The translations under genes were made by a program, and so were the position numbers. A stretch of 64,000 nt of DNA from Parus major. Its lineage: Eukaryota > Chordata > Aves > Passeriformes > Paridae. The stretch lies in the NCBI RefSeq assembly GCF_001522545.3, contig NC_031770.1, positions 108,693,368 to 108,757,367 on the forward strand. Direction: 5' to 3'. The first letter of the stretch is position 1; each line of letters opens with the position of its first letter. Shown here one piece after another: positions 1-11,614 of this stretch. The notes beneath the pieces were generated by a model, which ran no database searches, was not told the DNA's origin, and saw nothing but the letters and a program-made list of their open reading frames with translations.

Positions 1-174
1 TCTAGTTTATCATAACCTATATCATTTCCAAGAAAAAGAGCTCCAGCAATAGGAACTCTGGATTCTTCTTGTTATATTTTAATATTATTATATTTTAATA
101 TTGCTACATTGTTAGCATTTAACAAGTAAAGTACACAAAAGGAACTAAAGGGTATTCCTGTAAGACACTGAAAA
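1..174. other. AT-rich non-coding flank
   Basis: This stretch is AT-rich, with TTTTAATATTA-type runs near positions 75-105. I see no coding potential and no recognisable repeat. The following CR1 element probably begins near its right edge, where 'gccaacagcccagctgaag' resembles a CR1 ORF2 segment, but that edge is weak. Confidence 0.6.
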
Positions 175-1256
175 AGCCAACAGCCCAGCTGAAGCCGCTA
201 CACCAACACAGGCAGTACAGGCTGTGAACAGGAGAAAATGGAAAGTGTATCAGGAAGGGCTTTTACAGATTTGTGTGCCAGAAAGAAAGGTCAAAGAAGA
301 TGTACTCCCTGAAGAGCAAGGCAGGCAAACTGATAACATGGAAGAGAGGAAAGCTGAGGTACTCAAAAACATTTTTTGCCTCATTCTTCACTAACAAGTG
401 TCTCTTCCCATCCCTTTTGAGTGGACAGGGAGTAGGATGGGGACTGTGGGATCAACATCCCCTTCTCTGTAAGAGAAGACCAGGTTCACCTAAGGAACCA
501 GAACACACACTGGTCTATGGGACTTGATGGGGTGCATCCCAGAGCGTTAAGGGAATCAGTGAGGTATTTTCAAGCCACTCTCCAGCACATCTGAGTAGTC
601 ATCATCCTCATCATCTGAGAAATCACAGCAGTCAGGTGAAGTGCCCAGTGACCAGAGAAGAGAAACATCACTCTCACTTTCACAAAAGGTGGAAAAGAAG
701 ACCCTGGGAACTGTCAACCTATCATCTTCACCTCTGTGCCCAGGAAGATTTGGAATGAATTCTCCTAGAAGCCATGTTAGGGAATATGGAGGACAGAAAG
801 GTTATTTGAGACAGTCAGCAAGGCTCCACCTAAGGCAAGACCTACCTTGCCACCTTTGTGGCCTTGTGTGATGGAGGGACTGTACCAGTGGTCAGGGAAG
901 AGCTGTGAACACCATCTACCTGTACTCCTCTGAGGCTTTTGACACTGTCCACCATGACACACTTCTCTCTAAACTGAATTTGATGGATTGAATCTTCATT
1001 GCATGAGGAACTGGCTGCATTGTGGAATCCAGAATATCCAGATGGAGACAGTGACAAGCGATTTTTTTCTCAAGGGTCCATTCCAGGACCAGAGAGGTGG
1101 TAGATACCCCATCCCTGGAACCATTCAATGTCAGGCTGGGTGGAGTTATAAGAAACTTGATCTAGTTGAAAATGTCCTGTTCATTGCAGCTCATTGGACT
1201 GGATGGTTTTTAAAGATCCTTTCCAGCACAAACTATTCCATAATTCTATGATTATT
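175..1256 (+). mobile_element. CR1 LINE remnant: ORF2 reverse-transcriptase region joined to 3' end
   Basis: This is a decayed non-LTR retrotransposon of the CR1 family. The first 900 bp run along the CR1 ORF2 region between endonuclease and reverse transcriptase and into the RT core. A frame at 932-970 reads EAFDTVHHDTLLSKL, matching the conserved CR1 RT motif with the catalytic-region FD. Stops and frameshifts follow at once, including a stop at about 987. Near 1075-1094 the sequence reaches the RT 'PQGSILGP' region ('gggtccattccaggaccag'). It then jumps to the 3'-terminal region ('gaggtggtagatacccc') and ends at 1250 in 'attctatgatt'. An internal deletion, probably of several hundred bases or more, therefore lies near 1095. 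The copy is non-functional. The left edge is uncertain. Confidence 0.85.
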
Positions 1257-2070
1257 ATATTTTATAGCATTATTTAGTGGTTTAAATGTGAATTTGTCAG
1301 ATTCAGTAATCTTTTCAGATTTCTTAGAGTTGTTTTCATGGCATCTGAGATGAGAATTCATTTTTAAGTCTCTGTTGTAGTAATATATTTAGTACAACAA
1401 GCCTTCCTCTAAGTGTGTCTCAGAGAAGCCACAGGGATTATGCACATGCCCAGGTTTTTTGCTGAACTGGGGCATTAATCTTTAATATTATTGCTTTGGC
1501 TGTCCAGCTGGATAACGTGTCTGCAATTAGTTACCCTAAAATAACTGCATATGCACTGACAGATTCAATATCCTCTCTAATATATTGGAAAGGTGGGTCC
1601 TAGGTGGAGAACTACCAAGAAGCCACTGGGAAAACGACCTAAGAAAGGAAGGCAGGCTGATTTGACAGTAAGTTTCATGATATCCTCCCTTTAATGCCAT
1701 AGTTCTTCTGAACAAGTCTCATGTTTAACAAGACTGGGTGTGTAGTGCAGCAGGTTTTTCCTGCCTGGCAGATGGGCATTGACACGTGTAGACCTGTGTG
1801 TATCCAGAGCTGACACATCTCATTTAGCTTGTTGTTGTACTGCAAGGACCAACTTTTCATTTGTCCCAAAAATTTCCCAGCTTTCCATCTGATGCTTTAA
1901 TGTACAAGCCACTCAGACAAGTTACTGCTAAATGATCAATATTAATTCTTTAAAAAAAAATATTAAATATTTTTAATATTTGTCACAACCTAATAAAAAT
2001 ACCTTCCTTCATTTGTCCTGCATTAGAGCCTATCATGACAGGGCCTTGAGTAAATGAGTTGGAAGAAATG
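1257..2070. other. Non-coding, no recognised element
   Basis: AT-rich sequence with no CR1 tail. An A/T run (about 1950-1982) contains AATATTAAATATTTTTAATATT-like palindromic AT. A 64-codon minus-strand frame (1675-1869) has no recognisable domain and I treat it as chance. Confidence 0.65.
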
Positions 2071-2160
2071 TTTTTTTGCCTCATTCTTCACTAACAAGTG
2101 TCTCTTCCCACACTTTTGAGTGGACAGGGAGTAGGATGGGGATTGTGGGATCAACATCCC
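2071..2160 (+). mobile_element. Isolated internal CR1 ORF2 fragment, duplicate of 372-461
   Basis: These 90 bp match positions 372-461 with two substitutions and one single-base gap, about 97% identity by eye. The shared block runs from 'ttttttgcctcattcttc' to 'gtgggatcaacatccc'. Neither flank continues the similarity. The block is internal to CR1 ORF2, and independently inserted CR1 copies normally keep their 3' end. A local copy of the upstream element is therefore more likely than a second retrotransposition event. Confidence 0.75.
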
Positions 2161-4880
2161 TGTTGATTTGGAATCCTGTAGGATTTTCCACCTAAACAGC
2201 CAATTTTTCGAGCTGTGAGATAAGACACGTGATGATCAAGAGTATGCCTCCACTGGAATCTGAAAGGGAATTTATTGGGAGAAAATATTTCTCATGATAA
2301 CTCTGTAGGTAAAGGCTGTAGGCACCAGAGATGTCTTACAGGACACAGCCCTGGTGCTTTAAACCTCATTAACAAATATCAGTCCTCAGAACAGCAAGTG
2401 AAGATGAGTCATGGTAGTGTGGATCTGCTATTCTCCCTTTCAGTTTCTGAAATTTCAATGTCCATTCCACACTCATCATTAAGAGCATCTCCAGAGCAAA
2501 ATGGTTATGGTTACATAATTTTAGAATGTGACATCACATGTCCTATAAAAGTCTTTCATACAAATAAGAACCAAAAAATATAATAATCCTCCTTTCAGAA
2601 AGCTATTTTATACCTACACTTTTTTCTCATGTTCTTTCGTTTTGCAATCTTTTTTTGTGCTTAGTTGTTGCATTTTTTTTTGAGAAATATGTTAATATTA
2701 GTTTCCTTTAAAAACTTCCAACAGATTGATTCCATTTATTAAATAAACCTTATTTTTTTTTGACCTAGTGTTTCTCCCTACTGTTTGCAGAAAACAAAAT
2801 CCATTCTTTCACAGATTTATGACCGCAGCTGATCATTCTCTGAAGTATTCTCTCTCTCCCCCTGATTTTTTTCATTGATCCACTGTCTTAGTAAATATTT
2901 ACTGTTACATTTCAAATTCACCCAGCTGTCTGTTCGTTTTCTGTATTATTCTGAGTATGTCCATCTCCCTCTTCCCTCACAAAGACCAGTTCATAGATGA
3001 TGTCACATGAGACATTAATTTTCTCTAGGTTTTTTGGGTTTTTTTGTTGGGTTTGTTTTATACTGGGCTGCGGAATGATTTCAGGAAAATCCAAATATAC
3101 TAAAAATTATTGTGTAGTGTGATTATTTTCTCTTCTTGTCCTTGTCTGGAACCAAGTGTGCATTTTACCTACACCTGACTCCCACCTCCCTTGGAAGGAA
3201 GGGTAACTCCTTACAGACACACATCCAGAGCAGAAATATCTTCTTACACATCTTTAAGACAGGATTAATGGCCTCTTCAAGTAGCTTTTTCCAAGCTATA
3301 GATAGAAACCAGACAACTCTCGGATTTATCTGGTTTTTAGGTGAGGTGGATCTCATCTACTTTTACTTCTTTTATTTGCTCTGCTGACAATGGGCCATAA
3401 GAAAGATTGTAAAAGAAAGTAGGAAAGTCCTTGGGAGCTGCACCTTTGGAGCATTTTTTAAAGTACACTTCAACTGCAAGGAACTCTAGATTTCTTTTCA
3501 TGTATGAATTATATTTATTTATATGTCACTTGCTATTTATTCTCAGTTAGTTGTGTCCTTTACACCTGCCTGATGCAAAGAAAGATGCTTTGTTTACTAA
3601 TTAAGTATTTAAAAATTATCATTCTGAATTACTATTTTACTTTGAGAAATTATTTGAATAAATGCAGGAAAGCTAATGGGGAAAAAAGCATATATTTTTT
3701 TAATTTCTATTTCTATTGAGTAATCTTTCCTTCAGGGTGCTTTAGGACTTGTATTTTGTGCATTTCCAGGGCAAAAGCACAGCTGGACAAATGCTAATTT
3801 TCTCGGCAGAGTGCAGCTCGGAGGTCTCAGTCAGAAAGAAACAAATCACCAGATGTTGCCAGGTTTGAATAAACTGATTTGTTACATCCGTTCACTTTCC
3901 AGAGAATCCCTCCCTGCCTTTCCATCTATCTCCTTCTCTGAACCCCTGGAGGAGGAAGATTCTGCCTTAAAACAACTGGGATTAATTATAACCAACTAAT
4001 ACAAACTCTCTATTTACCCACACTGCTTCACAGAGATTTAGAGAACACCTGAAATGATCCCCAAATGTGAGCACATTTATTATTTAGGCAGTCTTCCTCA
4101 GATTATAATTTTTGTTCTTCTACTCACTGTAAAAATGTCTGCAAAAGTAAGGGATTGGGGGTAAGAAGACAGAAGAAACATCCCAGAAGAAAAGTCCCAC
4201 TGGCTTTAGGGCAGAAAGAAAAAAATTCAATAGGGCTTATTTTAAAATTTTGGAGAAAACTGTAAAGTATTTTTCTCAGTTTCAATGTGGGTTTTTTAAA
4301 ATAAAAAACTAACTCCTGAACCTGGTAATTCATTGTGTTGAGTTTTTTCAGAGCAATGGTTTATGAGAAAAAAAGAACTTTTCTTTATGGAAGGCCTTGG
4401 TTTTTTCCTATGGAAAACAAGAAAAAGACACTTGTACTACCTTGTGCTTCTCCTTTCCTAATCAACTAATTTTCCATTTGATGTTTCCTGGCTCTCTACC
4501 AGTTTCTATTTCTCAACCATCCCTCTTGCAGGATTCTTGTTATGTGCCTGCCACTGATGGCATCCAACAGGATCTGGGCTATTGAGAGATGTGGGATGGG
4601 ACTCATTTCACCAGGAATATCTGGTGCTTGCCATCCCTTCGAAGATAAAACAGAGAAATAAGAATTTCCAAAGAGTGATTTACGAGTCCCAAAGTCTAAA
4701 ACAGATCAAATGTACTGTTCAGTCAAAGTCAGCTTCTCTGCTGATGATCAAGAGAGGTGAGAACAGCTAACTCACATCTGTATGTCCATTTAGATGGCTA
4801 AACTTGTGACCTGGCTTGATCCCGAATTCTCCTGATGCTAAGGATGACATGTGAGGATGAGGGATCTCATGGACCCAGAG
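2161..4880. other. Non-coding, no recognised element
   Basis: AT-rich single-copy-looking DNA with T-rich patches (for example 3028-3058, 'tttttgggtttttttgttgg' type). The longest open frame, 2275-2583 on the + strand (102 codons), has no start context, domain or composition that supports coding. Nothing else is recognisable. Confidence 0.6.
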
Positions 4881-5000
4881 TAGAATCACTGAGGTTGGAA
4901 AACCCTGAAGGTCACCAAGTCAAACTGTTAACCCAGCACTGCCAAGTCCAGCACTAAACTGTGTCCCCAAGTGCCACAGCCACATGCTTTTTGAAATTCC
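4881..5000 (-). mobile_element. CR1 LINE 3' fragment
   Basis: The reverse complement of a CR1 3' end: 'tagaatcactgaggttgg', then 'cactgccaagtccagcac' and 'aaactgtgtccccaagtgcc'. These track the CR1 subfamily whose minus strand reads '...ctaaaccatgtccct...agtgccacat'. The fragment is 5'-truncated after about 120 bp, typical of CR1, and too diverged to be recent. Confidence 0.85.
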
Positions 5001-6154
5001 TTTGTAACAAATTTAATATTTTACTACTGTATTTAAGCATCTATCCATATGATGACACCTTGAAAACAGGGATTATTTTATCTCATGCCTGTGTTGAACC
5101 TAATTTATTAAAAAAGAACCAGAAAACAGTGCACTTCTTACTTTTATTTTGATTAGTGTAGATCAGACAATCTGATTACTTGATAAGACAGACAAACCAG
5201 CACCAGGGACCATAATTCACCACCTTTTATACCCTGAATTTCTCTCCTAGAGTAAGAGTTGAGTGTGAATTCAACCAGTGTCATTTTCCAGTCAAGTTGT
5301 AGTTGCACCTACAGTACTGCATGCTGTTTATACTCAAATACCCTCAGCTTTTCCATCCTCCTTCCTAAATCCCTTGTCTGTGTACTTAAGCAACTTAATA
5401 ATCCCATGTTTCCAGCTGATTCTTCACTGCAATAAAGGCTATACAGCCCTTCTAGCTGCTTTCTGCTGTAAATGCATTCTTCCTCTTTATCTATGCTATC
5501 TATTCATTAAATATGTATTTACTACTGGAGTTTTTAATCACCACAGGGATCTATTCCATTTCCATGTGAATGATTTGTTTTGGTTTTTTTTTTTTTTGGT
5601 GCAAAGAGGAAAACACACTTTTACTGTAGAGAGCACATTACATGTTGTATGACTAATTACATCTTGCCCCTGCTTCATCTTCTTTGCACATAAATATACT
5701 TATGTCACTTATTTCAACTGCTGGAAGGACAAAAAGTTCAAAATGGATGGGAGAAGACATTTTTAACAGATGCTTTTCCAGTATCTCAACCCTTACTTCC
5801 CTCTCTACCATGAATTAAAATATTAATCATAGCAAGCTCTTTAAATCTGAATGTCAGCATTTAAAAAAGGAGTGAATTTAGCATGCAAGGAAATAAGGCT
5901 CTGGGTGCTGGAGCACAACTCAGGCAAGTGTTACCTGTAGCCTGGGATAGAGGAGATCATCCACATGGCCCTGCCAGTGTATAAATGCCTTGGGTACTCC
6001 TACCCACACCTTTTTTGGGAGAGTTTGTCCTGAGTTTAGGGATGCCACCATGCTCTCAAATGGTTAAACAGCAAGCTGGACTGCTTTGGGTCACTTAGGG
6101 AAAGAATGGAGCAAGACTTGCTTGAGCCAATAAAAAGATGCAATCTTGTCTCTC
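5001..6154. other. Non-coding; contains a poly-T run
   Basis: No gene or element recognised. A 14-base T run lies at 5584-5597. The 124-codon frame at 5278-5652 on the + strand is rich in Leu, Phe and Cys, as chance frames in T-rich DNA are. It includes the poly-T run and matches no family I know. Confidence 0.6.
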
Positions 6155-6421
6155 CAGAATGAGAAGAACTGTCCTATATTGAGCCAGGGGAGGTTTAGAT
6201 TATATATTAGGAAAAATCCTTCAGTGAAAGGTGGTCAGACACTGGAATAACACGAGGGCAGCAGGGAACCAGGGAATAGGTACCAGTGAAGTGGCAGTCA
6301 CCATCCCTGGAACTGTTCAAAAGGATGTGGATGTGGCACATGGGGATGTGGTGAACACAGTGGTGCTGAGTTAATGGTTGGACTCAGAGGTCTTCTGCAA
6401 CTTAAATGATCCTTTGATACC
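6155..6421 (+). mobile_element. CR1 LINE 3' fragment
   Basis: The sequence contains 'ccaggggaggtttagatt', 'tattaggaaaaatccttc', 'cagtcaccatccctgg' and 'ggttggactcagaggtctt'. Together they form the 3' region of the CR1 type ending in 'ttccaacctaaatgattctat'. It ends near 6421 without a clean terminal repeat. A second copy of the same type follows after about 30 bp. Confidence 0.88.
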
Positions 6422-6452
6422 ATATTACTGCTGTAGACTTCCTTGGTAGAAA

Positions 6453-6670
6453 TTGGTTGGATATTTGGAGAAGTTTGTTTACTGGGAGAGAAGTTAAGCA
6501 TTGGAACAGCCTCCCCAGGGAAGTGGTGGAGTCACCATCCCTAGAAATGTTCAAAAAACAGGTTTACAGGGCACTTCCTGATATGGATGAGTGGGCACAG
6601 CGACATTTAGTAAAAGATTGGGTTTGATGAACTTGGAAGTCCTTTCTAACCTTAATTATTCTGTGATTCC
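6453..6670 (+). mobile_element. CR1 LINE 3' fragment, second of a tandem pair
   Basis: This copy begins at 'ggttggatatttggag', passes through 'aagcattggaacagcct' and 'gagtcaccatccctag', and ends at 'attattctgtgattcc'. It is the same CR1 3' type and orientation as the element ending at 6421. Both cover the same part of the family consensus, so they are separate insertions or a duplication, not one split element. Confidence 0.88.
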
Positions 6671-7679
6671 AAATTGGAGTGGGATAAGCCTCTCCAAAGG
6701 GTATTAGCCTTTATCCTAAGGTGGAGTGAGTGATTTTTGGGAGGTGCTTTTACCTCCCCATTGACAAAAACCTCAATCAGACATTTGGTTGATTTAATTT
6801 CTCTGTAGCTGTGATTAAATGGGATGAATCTGACCTTTCTGCTTTGCTTCACCCCAAGGCTCAGTGACCCTCACGAAGGGCAATAAGGCCTGGCAGCAAG
6901 CAGCAGGCCAGTGTTTATTCTGGAGTAAATCCTTGTTAGCCTGAAGCTCCAGTCACCTCTGAGTTCTTGGCTATCTATTCTCATGACAGAAAATCAAAAA
7001 GCACTGTCCTTTCTAGGATCAACACAAATGTCACAGTAGAGTCTATGAAAAGTTAAACCTCTGCCTCCCCAGAGACCTGGAGAAATTGAAAATGTTTCTT
7101 GATGTGGTTGGATTGTGGGTCATGGGTTTCCTATGGGCCTGATCCAACAGTTAATTATGCTCTGTGGCTCTCAGGCTTTCCTAAAAAACTTATTGGAGGG
7201 AGAGACTGTATAAAGATAAATGAGATAGGGCCTTTATGGCATTTATTCATTGAATAAAACTCCAGAAAAGGGGTGTGAATAAGGGGAAATTCTTACTTTA
7301 TGTATTTTAAGGCCTTTTTTATCTTTGCCTAAATGAAAAGAGCAATATCTTAATACTGCTTGAGCTCCCACTATTATTAACATTGACATCAAATGCTTAA
7401 TATCAATTTTACTGAATTTTAGCTTTCTGGAAGCCAGATTTCTGACCTAAGCTTTGCAACTGGTTTCTGTTTGAGCAGAGACATTTCTAAAGAGTTAACC
7501 ATCCCACCCCACACTTCCTCTTACTTCTCTAGTTTACAGAAACTTGCTTGAAAACTGGGAATATTTGGATGTTTTGGAACTAACTCTGCCTCTTATCAGC
7601 ATGCAGCTTTCTCAGAGTGGGAAGAGTTAAACACCAGGACAAACTCAAGGATGTAATTAATTTACTTTGTGAAAGCAAC

Positions 7680-7708
7680 TTTTTTTTTTTTCCCTGGGAA
7701 AAAAAAAA
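7680..7708. repeat. T-run/A-run perfect palindrome
   Basis: T12, then CCCTGGG, then A10. The arms T10-CCC and GGG-A10 are perfectly complementary around a single central T. On paper this could form a hairpin. It could simply be adjacent homopolymers. Confidence 0.9.
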
Positions 7709-8060
7709 TAGTTTACAAATTAATTTATATTTCAGTATAAATTTCACTGCTCAAGTTACGTGAAAATGGGGCTGTTTCAGTAGCCTGTTTTGAACACTCC
7801 ATGATGTTGTTTATGACATTAAATTATTCCTCATTCTTTTGCCTAACAAACTGTAAAGAACACAAAAAGCTCAGCATTGTCACCAAGACTCTCAAAACAT
7901 ATCACTAGTATGGTGAGCACCACCAAAGTTTGTGTTTGTTCATTTAACTAATTTCCAGTAGCCCAAATTGCAAAGGTCACTCACACTGGGACACTCAAGT
8001 TAACTTATTTTTATTTAGAGACATTAATCAAAAAATCACTTCTAGCTTTTATTCTGTTAA

Positions 8061-8084
8061 TATATATATATATATATATATATA
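8061..8084. repeat. (TA)12 dinucleotide microsatellite
   Basis: Twelve uninterrupted TA units, flanked by 'ctgttaa' on the left and 'aaaatctgg' on the right. Such a tract is likely to be length-polymorphic. Confidence 0.95.
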
Positions 8085-9063
8085 AAATCTGGCTTTAATT
8101 AGGAATTAAGATAATATACTATAAATAGGTTCAGATTTACTGATTGCTTGATTTTGGTTTCATTTAACATTTGTTTCAGGGCTTTATTTAACCTTTTTTT
8201 CTCTGGCATTATTTAACCTTTCACTTTTATGAACAATTAAAAGCGAATGACTATAAGCCCTGCCAAAAACAGAAGAATCCACTGAAGCCAAAGGGAACAT
8301 CATCATTTTTGCAAAAGAGAAAAAAAAAAAAATAATTTACCTTTAGGCTACTTAAACACTCAATTTACCAAATTACCCCTGTTTAGTGTAATGGAATAAA
8401 TGGCATGCATAGAGGATTGCTGTTGGCAGGGTATCATTAGAGCTCAAAAGGTAATGGGCCCTGAATAATGCCCCGAGGAGCCCTGGATGCTGCAAGCTGA
8501 AGCTGAATGACCACCCATCAGAAGTTAGAGGGGAGAACAGACACACAGGAAAAGAAATCCAAAAGCTTAGCTTAAAATTTCGTTGCTTTGCAGTGGAGAT
8601 CTTATCCATGACTCTCAGATTAGCATGAAAACCATATTTAAATGGAATCCCTTTCTTCAGCTGCAAGTGCTTGGAGGTGAGCTGGTAATCCTAGGCTGTC
8701 TTTGGGGTCAATGGGAAGAAATAAACATTTCCACGTGCAATTGAGCCCACACAGACACCTAAAGTAGGTCAGATGAGCACCCACCTTCACCAGCAAGTTT
8801 CTATTTTGTCATCAAGCTGCAAATTAAGTGAACAAATCCTAATCAGCATGATTATGTAGTGGGAGGGACTGAAAAAAAGTATTTTAGACTATGTTAGTCT
8901 TAGGAAATCAATATTGTTTGGATCTTGGACTTACATTCAGAGACTGAGACTATGAGTAATTCCTGAATTGTGTGTGTGGGAAGGATGATGGGACTGCCAA
9001 AAGAAAACTCTTCACCTTTGCTTGCAGGACCTCCCTGCCACCACTCATCTGCAGCATGGAATT

Positions 9064-9350
9064 GTAGATCACAGAGCAGTAGAACATCCTGAGTTGAAAG
9101 GAACCCATCAGGACCATTGAGCCCAGCTCCTGTCCCTGCACAGGACACCACAACAATCCCACCCTGTGCCTGAGAACATTGTGCACACGCTTCTTGAACT
9201 CTGCCAGGCTTGGTGCTGTGACCACTGCCCTGGGGCCTGTTCAGTGCCCAGCCTCCCTCTGGGTGAAGAACCTTTTCCTAATGTCCAACCTAAAGCTCTG
9301 ATACAGCTTCATGCCAGAGCTTCACGTGGAGAACTACAGCCCTGTTGTCA
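9064..9350 (-). mobile_element. CR1 LINE 3' fragment, 'atcctgagttgg' type
   Basis: Read on the minus strand this is a CR1 copy of the subfamily whose 3' end reads as 'acatcctgagttgaaagg', 'ccaggcttggtgctgtgac' and 'ctctgggtgaagaacctttt' on the + strand. The first 270 bp follow the family closely. Similarity fades between 9315 and 9350. It is a different subfamily from the copies at 6155-6670. Confidence 0.88.
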
Positions 9351-10216
9351 CTGAGCTCAGAACTCACAGGGTGGACATCTCTCTGTAGAGTCTGTGAAAG
9401 ATCATCTGTCCCACCCACCTACACAGCTGAGAGTCTCCACTGAAATGTCTCAATTGTTATGGGATTTATCTCTCCTCCTCACAAATATAACTGTCTGCTT
9501 CCAAAATCTAAGCAAAAACAACCTGCAAAGATCATTTTCCTGGCTTTGCAAGTGGGCTATGTCTTGTTAACTTTCATATCCTTTAATGACCCTTTCCTTT
9601 TCCATGTTTTGAGTCTTTTTTCTGTTGGGTTTGTTTGTTTATTTTTGTTCTTTTGTTTGGAAACAGAGGATTGATCACTGCTTTAATTTTGCCACTAATT
9701 GTAATTAATTTGGCCTTAGCAACAGACCAGGAATGAGGAGGAGAAATAGGGATTCTATTCCATTAAAGATTTCATTGTATTTTAAGCAAAAATGTATAAA
9801 ATTAATGTTCATCTGCTGCAAAATTTAACTTTAGGTATTTGTAAAAAAGAAAAAAGCCATAAACAAGTTTGATTCACAGCATTGCCATAGGAGTAAGCCA
9901 TCCTTTTCTACTGAACAAAGAAGTTAGGACATTCACTTTGGATATGAAAAATCATTTCAGTTCCTCTCTTTTGCACAGAGGGGATTAATCCTTTATCTTT
10001 CAATTGGTAAGGGAGTGTCTCCATGATCAGTGTGGAACATACCCTGAGGTGGAATGCTTTCAGTCATTCCTGGTGATGCCATTTCTCTTTGCATAAATAA
10101 TGAAACATGCACTGAGCATAGACTGAAATGCAGCTGTCCCACCTCTCAAGTGATCCTCCAAACACCAGGACACAGAGTCCTGGATGTTTAAATATTTTTA
10201 AACAAATGCAGGACTT
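9351..10216. other. Non-coding, no recognised element
   Basis: AT-rich DNA with a T/G-rich patch near 9610-9660. No open frame longer than 71 codons and no recognised repeat. Confidence 0.6.
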
Positions 10217-10529
10217 ATAAAAATGAGGAGACCAACTTTCTACATGGGCAGATATTGATAGGACAAGTGGAAATTATTTTAAAATAAAAGAGGAGAGATT
10301 TAGATTGAATATTAAGAGGAAATTCTTTACCTAGAGGGTGGTGAGGCCCTGGCACAGGGTGCCCAGAGAAGCTTTGGCTGCCCCTGGATCCCTGGAAGTG
10401 TCCAAGGCCAGGTTGGACAGAGCTTGGAGGAACGTGCTCTAGTGGAAGGTGTCTCTACCCATGGCAGGGGGGTGCTGGAACTGGAAAAACCTTGAGGTTT
10501 TCATGTGAAACCAGTCTATGGTTCTATGA
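10217..10529 (+). mobile_element. CR1 LINE 3' fragment, songbird-type 3' end
   Basis: The order of landmarks is: 'acatgggcagatattgatag', 'gaggagagatttagattg', 'ggcacagggtgcccagagaa', 'ggatccctggaagtgtcc', 'cccatggcagggg', and terminal 'ggttctatgac'. This is a continuous CR1 3' end of about 310 bp. The 'cacagggtgcccagag' variant is one I associate with passerine CR1 copies. Confidence 0.9.
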
Positions 10530-11614
10530 CCCAATCAGAGAGTGCAAGGAGCAGTTAACCCAGAATATTACAGGATATTGGGATGAGGAGAGGCTCATAT
10601 ACACACAGGCTCGGTTAACAGGTGAATTGTATCCTAACTGTTGCTGTATCCTATAAAAAACACTGCAAAACCCTGTTTTCAATTGGGTGCTCTTTTTAGC
10701 CACAACCCTTCTTGAAAATTTTGTAGTAGACAAAATTATTCAGATTATTAAAAGTATTTGAGTAATTAAGAATCTAAATTAAAGTATTTAAGTATTGAGC
10801 CAATATTGTTGTATTCCAAATATATTTCTTATTCCAGATAGCATCATTATCTTCTTAATATTTACATTTTCTCTGTACTATAAGATTGAAAACTCTGTTT
10901 CTGCAGTGAATTACTGCTTTTGTGGGCTCCCAGAATTAAACTTTAGACTTTAAACTCATTTCTAGATTTAGGGTGAATGAAGAATTTTCTTTAGTTAACC
11001 TTTGTTTGTGCTCTGGAAAATTGTCCTCCTCATTTTGGTCTAAAAATACTCCTGATCAGAGAGGTCTGGGACAAAACCTTGGATATCAAACAAAGTCTTG
11101 GACATCTATTTGCCAGGATCATGTTATGGTTCTGGGTGTTTTATTTCCTCTCTTAAGTTTTCTATGAGGTGTCAGAGCATCCTCTGTGATCTGTGATAAG
11201 TTTCTTCCTAATGAGAGGATGTTCTATGGCATTTGAGGCCATGGATTTGGGTTTTTTCCCCCAAATCTTTATTCTCACAGTTGTCTAAGGGACACAGATC
11301 ACAGGTGGTTGAGTTTTAAGATGACCCTGCTTATCTCCTGAGCAAGGGGCCGTGCCAAAGGTGGAGCAAACACCACGACAAATGACAAAAGGCTTGGCTG
11401 CATCACTGTGGCCATCCTCAGCTGATGGGAAGAAAGATGGGCCAGGAGTGTTGAAGGGAGTCAGGCCGAGGCCAGAAATGGGGCAGTGTCAGAGCGCGTT
11501 AATGTCACAACAACTCCAAAAGCCATTCGTTATTTAGACAAGCCCTGGGGCGATCCTAATTGACAGCGTGGAGCTCAAAGCCACCTTTACTCCCTGTCCA
11601 GTAGTGTTCAGCAT
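10530..11614. other. Non-coding; contains a CpG-retaining patch
   Basis: No gene recognised. The first 800 bp are AT-rich. The last 250 bp are much richer in GC and CpG (see 11455-11580) and run into a MIR-like element. Confidence 0.6.
11455..11580. other. CpG-retaining patch, candidate conserved non-coding element
   Basis: About six CpG dinucleotides fall within about 125 bp (for example 'gccgagg', 'agagcgcgtt', 'attcgtt', 'gggcgatcc', 'acagcgtgg'), while neighbouring kilobases hold almost none. The segment also contains 'cctaattgacag', a homeodomain-like core. CpG retention in an AT-rich desert can mean constraint or low methylation. Function is inferred, not shown. Confidence 0.35.

Larger units (their letters stand above)
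6671..9063. other. Non-coding with simple repeats
   Basis: No gene and no CR1 found over 2.4 kb. It holds the T12/A10 palindrome at 7680-7708, the (TA)12 tract at 8061-8084, and an A run near 8320-8331. The 97-codon minus-strand frame at 8373-8666 shows no domain and is taken as chance. Confidence 0.6.
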
